A stretch of DNA of 49,765 nucleotides from Cerioporus squamosus (lineage: Eukaryota; Basidiomycota; Agaricomycetes; Polyporales; Polyporaceae), in NCBI GenBank assembly GCA_022592435.1, contig JABYQS010000233.1:1-49765 (forward strand), written 5' to 3'. How positions within the stretch are numbered: position 1 is the stretch's first letter; the number at the start of each line of letters is the position of its first letter. A model generated the notes under the pieces. It saw only the letters and a program-made list of their open reading frames with translations, did not search any database and had not been told where the DNA came from. Positions 1 through 11,742 of the stretch are shown here, piece by piece. The translations under genes and the position numbers were made by a program.

Positions 1-10
1 GCATACTCAC

Positions 11-581
11 GTGAATTTTCTTCCCATGGAGTAGACGCCACGTCTTTCAGTAGGCCTTGCTCTTCAAGGTGTGTGTACGTATCCCAGGAATGACCGGACA
101 TGGGGACAACTGTCACGCGCGGGTCCGCTTCTTCCAAGGGCTGTAATTGTGAGCACCCCGCGCAACGTGTTCTGATGCATGATGCTTACCTTGAGATGCT
201 TCAGGAAGAGCTCGTCATCTTCGAGAATGATGAGCTTGCGGAGGGATGAAGATGGCAACTCAAGCATGGCGCGTGACAACGCGCCGGGTCCTGCAGACGT
301 TGAGGAGCGGTATTACACGCAGTCAGTGCATGCTTACCAGGAAATGCCTCAACGACAACTCGGCCCCGATCATTCTTGCTATTGGTACTCTGGAGGAACG
401 CACGGGCTAATGTCCGTGCGGTGTCGGGATCCTTGACAAATGCGCGATCCCGGCGAGTCAGTGTAGTCCAGGGAAAAGTTGTGCGCCATTCTTCAGGTAG
501 AGGTAGCGGCGGAAGCGAGGCAGCAGGAGATGAGAAGGCTCGAGAGAGAGGTCGTCTGAGACAGAGGCGGGGAGAGAACAT
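11..581 (-). CDS. Mitochondrial transcription factor B / rRNA adenine dimethyltransferase-like protein (5' part only)
   Basis: The family binds S-adenosylmethionine and either dimethylates mitochondrial small-subunit rRNA or, in its Mtf1/mtTFB branch, acts as an initiation factor for mitochondrial RNA polymerase. Three exons are visible: 581-338, 290-190 and 140-11. They join in frame with GT/AG introns, and a fourth donor (GTGAGT) lies at 10, so the 3' end is outside the window. Conserved stretches are RRDRAFVKDP near residue 43, the SAM-binding motif VVVEAFPGPG followed by ALSRAML, then LIILEDDELFLKHL and VTVVPMSGHSWDTY. The GPG loop only appears once the first intron is removed, which supports that splice. 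The N-terminus is rich in Arg and Ser and lacks acids, as in a mitochondrial presequence (inference). The start is the ATG at 581. It is head-to-head with the TAPT1-family gene at 916. The rRNA methylase and transcription-factor branches cannot be separated from this fragment. Confidence 0.85.
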
Positions 582-915
582 CACCGTCGACCAGCACGGA
601 CCGCAAACCTGGCAACTTTGCCACCGAATAGAAAGTGGATCTAATCTCAGAAGAGCAACATAGATAAGATTAGATTAGGTTATGCTAGCGTCCCGCCACC
701 GACAGCGACCTCGGCTGCAGCCACTGAGTACTGAGTACTGACCACTGACTCTGAGTGAACTGGTACTGAGTGATCGACTGGTTACTGCTCTTGCTCCCCC
801 TCTGCTTCAGGCTGGTCCCGACCTACACACGGCTTTGTCTAGAGCTCAGGTGAGGATAGTGCATGTGCTACCTCATAGACATGACGGTCTTACGTCCTGC
901 ACAGGCTCCTTCGTC
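582..915. promoter_or_regulatory. Divergent promoter region between mtTFB-like and TAPT1-family genes
   Basis: This 334-bp spacer separates two start codons that point away from each other. It holds a degenerate run of ACTGAGT/ACTGACC units around 722-785 and, at 850-903, a likely 5'-UTR intron of the downstream gene (GTGAGG at 850, CACAG ending at 903). I see no clear TATA box. Confidence 0.4.
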
Positions 916-3390
916 ATGCCACAAGTCTCGCGGTCTCCCAAGCGGAAACGCGTCCGTCGATACTTCTCCGCCTCCGCCGCAACCGGTGCCAGGTGGAACC
1001 CGAAGCTCTATGGGACGCAAGCCGGCTCTTCTTCGTCGACGAAGCGCCGTCGACGAGGCTCGTCCGTGTCAAGCAACGAAACGTTCGACTTCTCCCCAAA
1101 TCATGGCCACGAGGAGCTCCATACGGAGGACGGCAACACATTCAGGTACTCTGAGGCATCCCATTCCTTTGGTGCTCGCGACAGCCATTCCACATCGTTG
1201 GACCAATCGCGACCTCCTCTGACATATGCATCCCTACCTCCCACGCCCATATCCCCATCTCCTCCCCTACAACCAACATCACCCTTGTCGGCTCCTCTTC
1301 CGTCCTTTCCGAGCCTTGACGCTATCCATGAACCGCCGTTCTCGATATGGGACTACTTGCAAGAGGAGCTCCTTGCGACGGACTTCGACTCGCATCAGGA
1401 GCTCAAGTGGGAGCGAGTGAGCAATTTTCTCAGCATGCCCATAGCGCTTGAAAAGGTGAGATGCATGCACCTCATGTTGCCCTTCAGTGATTAACCTCGG
1501 TTGTGGCTAGATATTCTTGTTCGGGTTTATAGTGTGTCTCGACTCTTTCATGTATACGTTCACCATCTTGCCCATCCGTTTCGCGCTTGCATTCTGGCGA
1601 CTCCTCTTGAACACCTTTTCTCGTCATCCACCACCTCTACCTCCTTCTCAGAAGGCGGACATCCTCCGGGCGATGCTGCTGGTCGTCTCTATTGTCATCC
1701 TGGCCCCATTGACGGACGCCAGCAAGCTATACCATTTCATACGAGGACAAGACACAATCAAACTGTATGTTATCTTCAACGCATTAGAAGTACGCTTGCA
1801 ATTCAATGAATCGTATCAGTGTACCTTCTCCGAAACTGACATAATATTCGTTCTGCATAGATCGCGGATCGTCTGTGCGCCTCCATAGGCCAAGATATCA
1901 TCGACTCTCTATTCTCTCGGTCCACCCTAGAGGTCATCTCCCATCGCAAGCGACCCACATCACATACCCTCCGGCCCTTCTTCTACTTCTTACTGGCTGT
2001 TTTATATACCGGTACGTAAGTGATGTCTGCTATACTCCCCCGCTAACTATACCTACAGTCGCACACGCTCTGGTTATGATCTACCAGATGATCTCCCTCA
2101 ATGTCGCTGTCAATTCCTATGATAACGCGCTGCTGACGCTACTGGTATCAAACCAGTTTGTCGAGATCAAGGGCAGCGTTTTCAAGAAGTTCGAGAAGGA
2201 CAACCTCTTCCAGATCACTTGTGCAGGTAATCAAACAGCTTCCCGCCTTTCTCCCTACCTCAAACTAATTCTCTGCACAGATATCGTCGAGCGCTTCACT
2301 CTTGCTCTGATGTTGCTAGTAGTTGCCTTCCGCAACCTGATCGAGCTCTCCGGCTCTACCTTCAACTTCAGCGAGGGTTTCGCCCTTCCGAAGAGTTTCG
2401 GCTGGTTCCGCGGCAACAACGTCCTGTGGACGATCTCGTATGTACGTCATCACCCACTCGCGTTTTATCTGGACTTGCATCGAGAGCCTACCGCGTTCGC
2501 AGCCTGTCCTGTCCGTCATGGCTTCGGAAACTCTCGTCGATTGGCTCAAACACGCCTTCATCACCAAGTTCAACCACATCCGGCCTTCAGTATACGAGCG
2601 CTACACAGATGTGCTCTGCCGCGACCTCGCCAGCGGTAGCGCAGTCGGTCGACGTGGCGCTAGGAAGGTGAGCCGCAATCGGCCGTGTGTCCGTGCACAC
2701 AATGCCACAGCTGAACATCTCCGTCTATAGCACACATACGTCGATCAGGCACCCCTGGTCGCACGCCGTTTAGGATTCGCCTCGTTGCCCCTCGCAGTTC
2801 TAGCAGTCCTGATAGGCTCGCAGTCCATCGCACTGCTCTTCTCCATGCACGCGGACGAATCGCCACTCTGGACACGGTCGTGGCAAGAGTACACCCCCGA
2901 CGACTGGATGAACGTTGCGAAGTGGGCTGCACTCGCGTTGTTGTGCTGGGGATGGTCAGTCGCTCCCATCTGGATTCGCGCGTTACTTACTCACTGGCGT
3001 ACCCCGGCAGCCTTCTCGTCATCAAGATCATCTTGGGAGTCCGTCTCCTCACTTACGCCACGCAGCGTCGGGCAGGCATGGAGGCGCGCGAGCAGGCCGA
3101 TCGCGTGAACGACTTCGGGCGAGATCCCATCGGAGAAGGCAAGGAGGAGCAGGTGCGTAGCCTCTGAGAAACACTGCATGGGAGCCACTCGTACTCAAAC
3201 GTTACCACGTCCCTCACAGCAATACAACAAGGAGCTCAAGACTCTGCTCGACAGCAAGCACGACGACGTGAGTCCCGTGGCCGAGATAGGCGAGCGCAAG
3301 CCAGGAGACGGCGACAAGGATGGCGGGAAGAGGAAGAAGTTGCCCCTAGAAGAGATTACGAGGTTCACGATGGTGAAGCGTATTTGGTGA
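916..3390 (+). CDS. TAPT1/EMP65-family multi-pass membrane protein
   Basis: The family includes human TAPT1 and yeast Emp65, an ER-membrane protein that with Slp1 protects soluble proteins in the ER. Nine exons join in frame: 916-1455, 1511-1789, 1861-2011, 2059-2226, 2281-2441, 2503-2667, 2731-2954, 3011-3152 and 3220-3390, giving 666 aa. The first ~115 residues are basic and disordered (PKRKRVRR, STKRRRRGS). The family core follows: SIWDYLQEELL, FLSMPIALEKIFLFGFIVCLDSF, VSNQFVEIKGSVFKKFEKDN, ASETLVDWLKHAFITKFN, and a C-terminal ITRFTMVKRIW just before the stop. Several hydrophobic segments lie between these motifs (for example FFYFLLAVLYT and LPLAVLAVLIG). The KHAFITKFN motif and the C-terminal MVKRIW are typical of fungal members. 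The start at 916 is the first ATG in frame with the basic N-terminus. No damage is seen and the gene is probably functional. Confidence 0.9.
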
Positions 3391-3965
3391 TCCTCAGGCC
3401 TCATGGTCTTCGTCTGCGCGACACAGCTATATGATATGTCATGGATGCATGCTGATGTGCGCACGCCCGCGAGCTGTGCTCCGCATGATATCAAAGCACA
3501 TATATTGAGGGAAGGTGAATACGGAGATTATTCTACAGATGATTCTATAGTAAGTACAGGCGGAAAGGTGTGATAGGGATACAGCTCATGCAATCGGGGA
3601 TACCGAATAAGTAAATGTGCAAGGAGGGTGAGTGCCGCGCCGGGGAGAGCGACTGGCCGATAATCTAACTACAAATACAGTAGGGATGAGAGATAAGTAT
3701 GCACGGCGAGACTGAGTCTGCCAGCCTTGAATGTGATGTCGGAGTGAGCGAAGAGATGAAGGAGAGGGGGATAGAGATAATGCACAAAAGTGAGTGTGAG
3801 CGCGCGTCGTGGAACGACGGCGAAGACTAACGGGATACCAACCCGCGCGAACGAAGATGACGAGACGAGAGATGGGCAGCAACCCCAGTCATGGTGCGTG
3901 AAGAGGGCGACGACGTTACCTGAGACTGTATGCCACGAAGACCTCCCCAACCAACCGTTCGATAT
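3391..3965. other. Tail-to-tail intergenic region
   Basis: The TAPT1-family gene and the minus-strand hypothetical gene converge here. The stretch should contain both 3' UTRs. I see no gene in it; the short ORFs on both strands are low-complexity or lack splice support. Confidence 0.5.
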
Positions 3966-5787
3966 TCAACCCCGGTACCTCTCAGCCTCGCGCCCCCGCT
4001 CCTTCTTGCGGGTCTCCAGAGGCTTCGTACCATAGTCCTTCCCATGCGCGACGAACTGGTTCCAGTCGATGGGCAGAGGCGTCACGCCCTCCGGCTCCGC
4101 GAGCGCACGCGCGATCTCCCACGCGACGGGGTCGCTCATGCCATACCACTCGACCGTGCGCCCCGCCTTCTCCTTCTCGCGGCGCCGCTTCTGGCGGTCG
4201 TTCTCTGCTTCCGGCTCTGGACGCTGAGCGGGGTGGATGACCTGCGCGCGGTAGGAGACGGAGCGGATGTGGTCGTGCGCGAGAGGGGCGGCGCGGGAAG
4301 CCGAGGACGCCTCCTTGGCCTGGGCTCTTGTAGGCACAGGAGGAGCACGCATCGCGGCTTCCTTCTCGCGCTCGCGTTCACGGTGTCGGTGCGAGAGAAA
4401 GCGCTCCTCCTCCCTCGACCTACGCGGCGTGGGCAGCCCTTGTGGGTTCTCCGGGGAGACGTCGCGCGGTACGTCCGGATTGCGCGGCTTCGACCTCGTC
4501 CCCGCGCGTTCCAGATGGACAGCCGGGTGGGCAGGCAAGCCAGGAGCAGCACCCGGGTGAACAGGCACGTTCTGTTTCCGCGCGCTGAGCGGCGTGCTCT
4601 TGACTGTCCGAAGTTCCTGAGCCCGCCGGCGCGGGTCGTTCTCGTCTCGCGACTGGTACCGCGCGTGCTGGGGAGGGAGGTGCACGTCCCCGGACGAAGA
4701 GATCCTGCGCACGCCGTCCTGCCTGCGCACATGCGAAGGGACCGCAGACCAGACCTGGGCATGCGCGCTTGGTCCCAGCCACTTCGAGTCCTTGGGCGGA
4801 GGCGTCGGCACGTACTCCCGGTCGAGAACCCTCTGCGACGACGTGCTGGCCTGCGCGAGGTGCGACGGCCCGCGAGTATGAGAGTCTACGGGGCGGTTCG
4901 ACGGTGCGTTGTGCTGTGGCCGATCGCGCGTCGAGATGGGCGCAAATGGCGTGTAGATCTTCGCAGAGGCCGGTGGGGGTTCATGCGGCCTCATCGCGCT
5001 CTTCTCGGTGGTCCTGGTAGCCCCGGTGGCTCGACTGGCCCTGGGACCGTCCTCCCCGTGAGTGTGGCTCGATGGGAAAGGCACGGTGCTCGAACGCGCC
5101 ATAGACTGCGTCCTTGAGCTCTCGCCCCGTACAGCAGCTGCGGGTGGGGGTGGCCTCTCTTCCTTGACAAGCACGCGCGGGATGCTCCCCGCCGCGCCGT
5201 ATGGCAGGTCCTGCTCCCGCGGCCGCTCAGGCCTCTTCGAGGTGTTCACGCTCCTATACACCCTCTGCTCCTCCATGCGCAGCTGCGGGTCGCGCACGAC
5301 GGGCGGACGCTCGTCCAGGCTTGGGCGAGGGGGACGTTCTGGCTGTATCACGGTTGCGTTGGAGTTCTGCCGGTGCAAGCGTTGTTCGCGGTCGCGCTCG
5401 GCACTCATCGTCGCGCTCTCGACCCACAAATCGAGAGTGTCCTCCTCGGGGTGTAGGAGAGGGTACTTGATGTCCTCTTTCGAGACCTTGCGGTGGGAGA
5501 GCCCGCGGCGGAGGCCGGAGTCGGGTGGCCGGCGATGTGGACGGTACCAGTGCTTCTGACCACCGTAATCGAAGAACGACTGGTCTGGCGTTGTCTTGTT
5601 GTTGACGCCAGAGACAAGTGCTTGGGCTGCATGGCTGCATGTGGGGAGTGATGAAAGAGTCAGAGAAACCGTGGTAGCTTATCTCGCGGGAACTGAGAGA
5701 GGCGATTAGGGTGGTCACTCACATAACAGGGTCCGACACCTTGCGCATCCGCTGGAACAGCTGAGAAGTAGATGTCCGTCGCTGCAT
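3966..5787 (-). CDS. Hypothetical protein, long disordered middle with conserved-looking ends
   Basis: I do not recognise this gene. Two exons, 5787-5723 and 5634-3966, join in frame to 577 aa. The start ATG gives MQRRTSTSQLFQRMRKVSDPV, and the intron carries GTGAGT and a TGCAG acceptor. The N-terminal 90 residues look structured (NNKTTPDQSFFDYGGQKHWY, KVSKEDIKYPLLHPEEDTLD). The next ~350 are rich in Pro, Arg and Ser and look disordered (PERPPRPSLDERPP, EYVPTPPPKDSKW, RSREEERFLSHRHREREREK). The last ~70 again look folded (EWYGMSDPVAWEIARALAEPEGV, PLPIDWNQFVAHGKDYG). The layout suggests a scaffold or regulator with short binding motifs (inference). Codon-like third-position GC bias and the clean intron support a real gene. 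No catalytic motif is visible. Confidence 0.7.
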
Positions 5788-7750
5788 GTTAGGGCGCGTC
5801 GGGGGAAAGAAAGGAACGAAGAGACGAAGATCGAAGGTTGAAGGCCGAAGCAATAGAGATGTCTGGGGGAGGGGGGGGCGAAACGTGCAGCGTGCGTGGT
5901 GTGCCCAGGGTGTCCGGTGGCTCGAAACCGAAAGCTGTATCTCTCGCCCAGCGAGCCTTCTTATAGGATCACCGAAGCGTGCTTTGCTCAAGCACACAAG
6001 GGTGGCCGAGCAAAGCGAAGAGCCGTGCCAGCCAAGGGATATCAAGGTCAAAGCTTGCGTCAATGCACACGCGCACAGGTGGCAAGAGTCAAGAGTCAAG
6101 GAGTGGCGGCGGGATGCGGAACAAGCGTTGCGCGTCATTGGAACGGCGGACAGGCATTTTGAGCTGGCAGGATGGGAGAGAATGAAAAGCGAGCCATTGT
6201 GGACGTAACGCTGGTCAAGGCGTACGGCCCTTGTCAGCTGCGCACGGATAGGGATAGCGAGAAGCGGGTAAGGGCTCGCGGCGACTGAAACGGAGGAGAA
6301 TGGATGCTGGATCTATCCACATAATGCCGCGGCTGAAGGCGCCACACAAAGGAGGTTGGACACAGGCAAGCGGCGAAGCGTGCGGCTCGAGAGAAGGACC
6401 TGGGGGTGGCTCACCACCCCGAGAGTGTGCGGCAGTGTGATGTGCAAGGATCGCTGCAGGATGAGATCGAAGTCGCCTCGAGGTAACCAGACGGTGTATT
6501 TAGAGTAGAAGTGGTCTTGATGCCGGCGTCCTAGCAACTCTCCGACGCTATCGCCCGAGACAAAGGTCCACAAAGCGGTTTCGACTTGAAGCATGACGTG
6601 AAATGTCGGGTGACGAACGAAAGAGGACGCAGGGACGGCCTTCGCCGAAAGGGAGATGAAGGATGATGAGTCCTCAGCATGGGGGCCCTATGCGACGTTT
6701 GCCTCTGCACTCCACCGCGTTGCGCTCAACGTGTGCTATGAGATAGCAAAGCCGTGCTGCAGGACGATGCGTTGTCTCGCGCAGATGTCTGCTGTAGGGC
6801 ACAAAGCGGGGTATGAGCCATGCACGCACACCATGAGGAACCTGCCCACTCACCTGCCTATGTAGAAGTGCACGTCGACCGGATAGCCGCTCCCGATGTC
6901 AGCGCTATCACTTGAGGGTTCTCGAAACGGATGTCGGAAAATCCAGGACAGCGTGAGATGAGAGGATCTCACCAGTATGTCAGTCATACATCTGGGGAAA
7001 CTCGGGAACGATATCGCATCGACGGAAACGACACGATTGTGGCTGGGACTTCGAACGGACGATCAATAATTAAAATAGGTAAGGAGGGATCGGCCGACGA
7101 TTCAAGGTTGTTCGTTCAACTTGCAGCATGGCAAGAGAGTCCGACGTGAGAACTCCCGAAGGCCTCATGCATTTCGCTGAGTCTTCCCGATATAGATCAG
7201 GCGACGGTGTGGCCAGGACCAAGCCATCATCGCCGTAGATACGCAGCAAACCTCTATACGTCCTTTCATCAGTGAGGATATATGCGCAGTAGCTACAAAG
7301 AAGACGCACGCATGAAGCAATACATCGGGATGGCTTGGGACTCACAGCCCTCTGTACTTTGCTCTCGCCAATGGAACTTCGAAGGGTAGAGGCAGGCATG
7401 CGCAGCACCGCGGATGGCGGGCCTGGCCAAGTCTGAAGCCGCCTGGGAGGCGGAAGGCTCTTTACGGAGAAGTGCAGCATCGCATTCCGCATCAGAGGCA
7501 GTGAAGGCAAAACCGACGATACCGCATGACGAGCTGCGCACGCATCGGTGTATCCGCGGAAGGGGGCAGATACCTGGCCAGTCGGGTACAAGCAGCAGGC
7601 GACATACGCGGAGGATATGACGGTTGGGCAGGGTTAGTTCACCGCACACGTGGGCGTTGTGGAGTTGAGTGGTGGGTGAGACCCCTGGGGAGAGGCACAG
7701 GGAGCCGCAGAGTGTTCCTGTGAGGTCAGGAACTCTCACGACTCTGTCTC
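5788..7750. other. Gene-poor host spacer left of the transposon
   Basis: I see no convincing gene. The best candidate is a minus-strand ORF at 6313-6594 (ATG at 6594, FVSGDSVGELLGRRHQDHFY, then WLPRGDFDLILQRSLHITLP), which reads like a folded protein; a possible donor follows it, but no further exon was found. A second minus-strand ORF at 7070-7591 includes DERTYRGLLRIYGDDGLVLA after a possible acceptor. Both might be exons of one unrecognised gene. Confidence 0.3.
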
Positions 7751-7761
7751 CCGGCGCTTGC
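7751..7761. repeat. Candidate target-site duplication, left copy
   Basis: CCGGCGCTTGC here is repeated exactly and in the same orientation at 39110-39120. On both sides exactly 9 nt separate it from the outer edge of the 36-bp terminal inverted repeat. That symmetry supports a duplication made on insertion. The true duplicated length may be shorter than 11 bp. Confidence 0.65.
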
Positions 7762-7770
7762 TGAATGCCC

Positions 7771-7806
7771 GGGCTCCGGAGAGATGTCTGGACTGTCTGG
7801 CGGACA
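7771..7806 (+). repeat. Left terminal inverted repeat
   Basis: This 36-bp segment (GGGCT, two variable bases, then a 29-bp block running from GGAGAGATG to GGCGGACA) matches the reverse complement of 39065-39100. Only the two bases at 7776-7777 differ. The outermost 9 nt of the element (7762-7770) match the right end only weakly (GAA at positions 2-4). Confidence 0.8.
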
Positions 7807-8189
7807 CTAAGCGCGCGCATCATCGGATCACCGGCACACAAGCGCCCCATGTGCTTGGCGTTCCTGGCGCCATATCTCACCATGTACCGAACTTCCCTCA
7901 ACTGCCGCACCGCAATATACCTGTGTCGCACATCTGCAGCAGCTGTACAGGAGCCTAGCGCTGCTCTGTCTCACCCCTCTCTCGGACTCCTCTCCTCACG
8001 TTCGACCTGCTTCCCTCACATTCATCTTTCTTTACCTACTCCGCTGCTCGATCGTTTCACCAAGGGATGAGTCGCCAAGCTACCAGCCCCAGAACCAACA
8101 AGAAACCACATCAACTACCAATTCATGACTTACTTTGCTCAGGTAAGATACTCGTCTACCTCTGAGAAACACCAGAGGCCCTGCTGCAG

Positions 8190-8830
8190 CCATGCGACAG
8201 AAGGCTACCGCACTTGGGGTCTCTTGCGATAGATACTATGTAATTGCTGCGATGTCTATCGCACCTTGGTGGCTGTCAGAAGCACTGCTGCAGAGGTGCG
8301 ACAGATACCACCGGACCTCGCGGACAACTGTCGCACCGCGACGGTTATCTGTCGGCCTCCTGCAGCGCTGCGAGAGATACCATACGGACCTCGCGGACAA
8401 CTGTCGCACCGCGACGGTTATCTGTCGGCCTACTGCAGCGCTGCGAGAGATACCATACAGACCTCGCAGACAACTGTCGCACCGCGACGGTTATCTGTCG
8501 GCCTACTGCAGCGCTGCGAGAGATATTATACGGACCTCGCAGACAACTGTCGCACCGCGACGGTCATCTGTCGGCCTACTGCAGCGTTGCGAGAGATACC
8601 ATACGGACCTCGCAGACAACTGTCGCACCGCGACGGTCATCTGTCGGCCTACTGCAGCGTTGCGAGAGATACCATACGGACCTCGCAGACAACTGTCGCA
8701 CCGCGACGGTTATCTGTCGGCCTGCGGCAGCCCTCCCAGAGATACTATACAGACCACTCAGACAACTGTCGCATCTTCGTTGTTGACCGACGGCCTGCTG
8801 CAGCAATGCGATAGAACCTTCCCCAGTAGG
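8190..8830 (+). repeat. Left subterminal repeats with a 73-bp tandem array
   Basis: The core array runs from about 8287 to 8800, with seven copies spaced exactly 73 bp apart: the A of GGACCTCG falls at 8315, 8388, 8461, 8534, 8607, 8680 and, in a variant copy, 8753. Each unit holds ACAACTGTCGCACCGCGACGG, TATCTGTCGG and the palindrome GCAGCGCTGC followed by GAGAGATACCATACG. More diverged pieces with TGCGACAGA and TGCGATAGA flank the array on both sides. Because 73 is not a multiple of 3, three long overlapping plus-strand frames stay open; I read these as repeat artefacts, not genes. Position and motif sharing with the right end suggest transposase-binding sites (inference). Confidence 0.85.
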
Positions 8831-9459
8831 ACATCTGGACGCATCGTCTCCTATGTGTGCGTGCAATCCTGCTGGCCTGTGTCCGCTCTGACCAGTGATG
8901 AGATGGTATACTGATAGTGTCTTGCAAGCGCAGCGCTTCAGCAGTACTTCAGCAGTGCGTAACTCCTTCCTTGCAACATTGTGCGCTGGAAATTACCGAC
9001 ACCAACCTCTCTGCACACCACTCGCCATCCCTCCCTACCCAGGTACTCATGAAGTAAGGACTCTCACATCTTTCGCATTGCAGCTGATGCGACAGCCAGG
9101 AACTTACGTTCTTTACCGTTGCCGCCCTCTGTCCTCGTCTTTTATTCACTCTTATATACTTTCACATTTCCTCCTTGCGAAGTTAGTTAATGTTCTAATG
9201 TCAACCCAGTCTCTCAGGTCCTCATATTGGGAAATGTGGCTGACCAGATCCTATACAGTTCTTGGCCAGACGCTCCTGGCAACCAGTCCTCTGCCGTCTC
9301 TTCATCCATCCTAAGTCCCTCCTGACTGCCTCAGTCGTTTTCGTCCTCGTCTCTATCATGCCGCATGTACCGGACACTGACGACGACCTCCATGTCCCTC
9401 AACTCTCTCACCTCGCCCGCTGCCCCTCCTGCACAGCCGGCTGGTTGCTGGTCCCAACC
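8831..9459. other. Spacer and likely promoter/5' UTR of gene A
   Basis: No repeat unit and no supported coding exon is visible. A pyrimidine-rich stretch around 9290-9360 precedes an in-frame upstream ATG at 9358, which could extend gene A by 34 residues. Confidence 0.35.
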
Positions 9460-11437
9460 ATGGCTTCCGGCCGTCGGAAGCCCAAGAACAAAAATCGCTG
9501 GTATCAGATGGTCGGTGTCCTCCCGTCGTCTCGTCCTCGCACCTTATACACTATGGTCTCCCTGCTTTCTTTTCGCTTTGCTTACCATTCATACCAGTGC
9601 TCGAACATGCTCGAGGGCAGCCCGCTGAAGTGCAACCACTTCCGATGGAAGGACACGATCCCGCGCGGCAAACCTCCTGAGGGCGTCCCCAGCAAGCTCT
9701 GCAAAGGGTATGTCTGCACGCACGGACGAGGCTCCCGCAAGATCAATGCGGAATGCAAGTTCGGCCTCTGCCAACAGTGTTGCGTGCATCTTCATGTCAC
9801 TATCGTCGGAACCCCGTCCTGTGGCTGTAACAAGCACGACAACGCCTTTGAGGAGGGTCGTGAGTAGTCACTCCCTAACATCCATGAGTATCCCTTACAA
9901 AGCATGCCATTCTTGCAGCCCGCTACTCTCTCCCGGACCACGCTGTCCTACCGACGATCACGTATCCGCCCCACTGGCAACCTCCGTCCCCGTCCTCCAC
10001 CCCAGCTAATACGCAAACTGAGCCGTACGACTCAGATGATGCTCCGAGCCCGCCCCGTGCTCGCCGTGCAGCTGCCTCCAGTACCCGGGCAGCTCGTGGC
10101 GGGCAACGAGGTGCTGCTGCCACCACCACTGGCACGCGAGCAGGTGCTTCTGCGACTGCTGCCGGTGCGGCCCAACCCCCAGCTGGTGAGGCCTGCCTTG
10201 GTTCCAACCATCGCTCATCCTATGCTATCTCCTTCTCCCCCGTGTACGACTACACGCTCTACCAAGCCCAGATGATCGAGCAGCAGCGTCTCGACCGAGC
10301 CGCTATGTCGAAGCAAGTCGGACATGCCCAGATGCGCATCACGGACCTCTTCTGGTGGGATGAGGTATGTGTGCTCTCTCATAGCTTCTCGTCCGAGTTA
10401 CTCATGTTTCTATCTATCAGAATGGGAAGCCCGCGCGACAGATCCGTGTGGAGGTTCCCAACGACCCTTGGTTCCATCCGCGCGACTCTGCCCACTTAGT
10501 CAACCGCTTCGGGCTCAAGGACGGGACGTTGTTCCAGTTTTACGACTGGCGAAAGGATTCCTGGCTTGATGCTGGGTTCGACTCCGTTCCTCTGCATGTC
10601 GACGTCTCGGGCGAGCTGCATTATCGCTCGCATGGGGTCACCTGGAGCTCTGACATGCCTGGCAGCTCCATGCCGTTCCCCGTTGCAGCCTCAGCTTGTC
10701 AACCGACTGGTGTCTCTGCCATGACTGCCCCCAGTACCCCGTCCTCACACGCCCTCGGCAAACGGGCTATGCCGGGGCCGGTCATCGACCTGACTGACGA
10801 GGAGGATGATGAGAGCTCCTCTATCACGCCGACTGCTCCGTCTCTTCCATCATTCCTCCTACATCGCTCCAACCCGATGTCGACGCCGTCGACTACACGA
10901 GGCAGTCCGACTCCCTCTTCCCGCTTCTCGACTCCGTCTTCTGTGGCTTCGTGGTCCACCCCTTCCCAGCACGCCGACTTCAGCTACGGTAGTCCTTCCT
11001 TGGACGCCGACTGGGCCAGTCTTGGCATTGAGGATGTGCCAGTGGTTCAAGTGGCAGGCTCCTCCTCATCGTCCGCCGTCGCCCCATCTCGGTCAGCTTC
11101 ATCCTCTAACTTGACCCTCTCTGACGCTGGTCTCGACTTGGATCCTGCGCCCCGGGGCCCATCGTCGACAGGCTGGCCATGGCTGTACGCAAGCGACATG
11201 ATCGCGGGCTTCAAGGCCATGGAGGCGTTGCGTCGCACCGGGCTCACGATTCCCGCCGCATTTGCGCATGCCTTTCGCGGGTCTGACTACGTTCGGGGCA
11301 CGTTTAACGAGAATCAAGCGGTATACAACGCAGCACGACAGGTCCCTGGAGAGCTCCAACGGTGGAGGGAACTTGGGCGGCAGGACAGCGGGAAGTGGTC
11401 TGAGTTCCGCAAGAAGTGGGGTCGTAAGCGTTCGTAG
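9460..11437 (+). CDS. Gene A: cysteine-rich transposon cargo protein with SUMO-interacting-type motif
   Basis: Function not recognised. Four exons (9460-9510, 9598-9859, 9919-10364, 10421-11437) join in frame to 591 aa. The start chosen is ACCATGG at 9460; an in-frame ATG lies at 9358. The N-terminus is basic (ASGRRKPKNKNRWYQM). Residues ~18-100 form a dense Cys/His cluster: a Cys pair around SNMLEGSPLK, then CKGYVC, CKFGLCQQCCVHLH and CGCNKH, so it probably binds zinc. A Pro/Ala/Arg-rich linker follows, then a folded-looking part (MRITDLFWWDENGKPARQI, NDPWFHPRDSAHLV, QFYDWRKDSWLDAGFD). After this comes PVIDLTDEEDDE, a classic SUMO-interacting core with acidic tail, then a long Ser/Thr/Pro stretch. 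The C-terminus is conserved-looking and basic (ELQRWRELGRQDSG, FRKKWGRKRS). It could be a nuclear, DNA- or SUMO-linked helper of transposition (inference). The first intron is in frame and could be retained. Confidence 0.7.
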
Positions 11438-11742
11438 ACTTAGTAACGTTATCGTTGGTTATGTGATCATCTAAGGGCGTCTCTTTCCGCCAATCAATGC
11501 ATAGGAAACTTATCCGTGTCTTGTGTTACTTGGTCCCTCCCCTCATTACGTACTGTTTGCCCTCAATGACCAGACACGTGCTACCTAACCAGGCATGGGG
11601 CTACCGGCAAGCACCTCGGGTTACACCGGATTGCAGATCGTCGCTCACCGACTCCGAGTTAGCGCTTACAGTCCCGCCCGGAATCTGTTCTTTGCCCATC
11701 CTCCCGCAAACACTACCGCTGCCCTAGCCTGCCCTGAGAATC

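Noticed and set aside
3930..5117. 395-codon plus-strand ORF opposite the hypothetical gene
   Set aside because: It is the shadow of the minus-strand coding exon; its composition is Arg/Leu-rich and no splice or start evidence supports it.
7293..7931. 212-codon minus-strand ORF spanning the left transposon border
   Set aside because: It runs across the inverted repeat and candidate duplication and has no protein-like core.
8192..8914. Three long overlapping plus-strand ORFs (180-240 codons) as repeat proteins
   Set aside because: They exist only because a 73-bp unit without stops is repeated; all three frames repeat the same peptides and there are no introns or start context.
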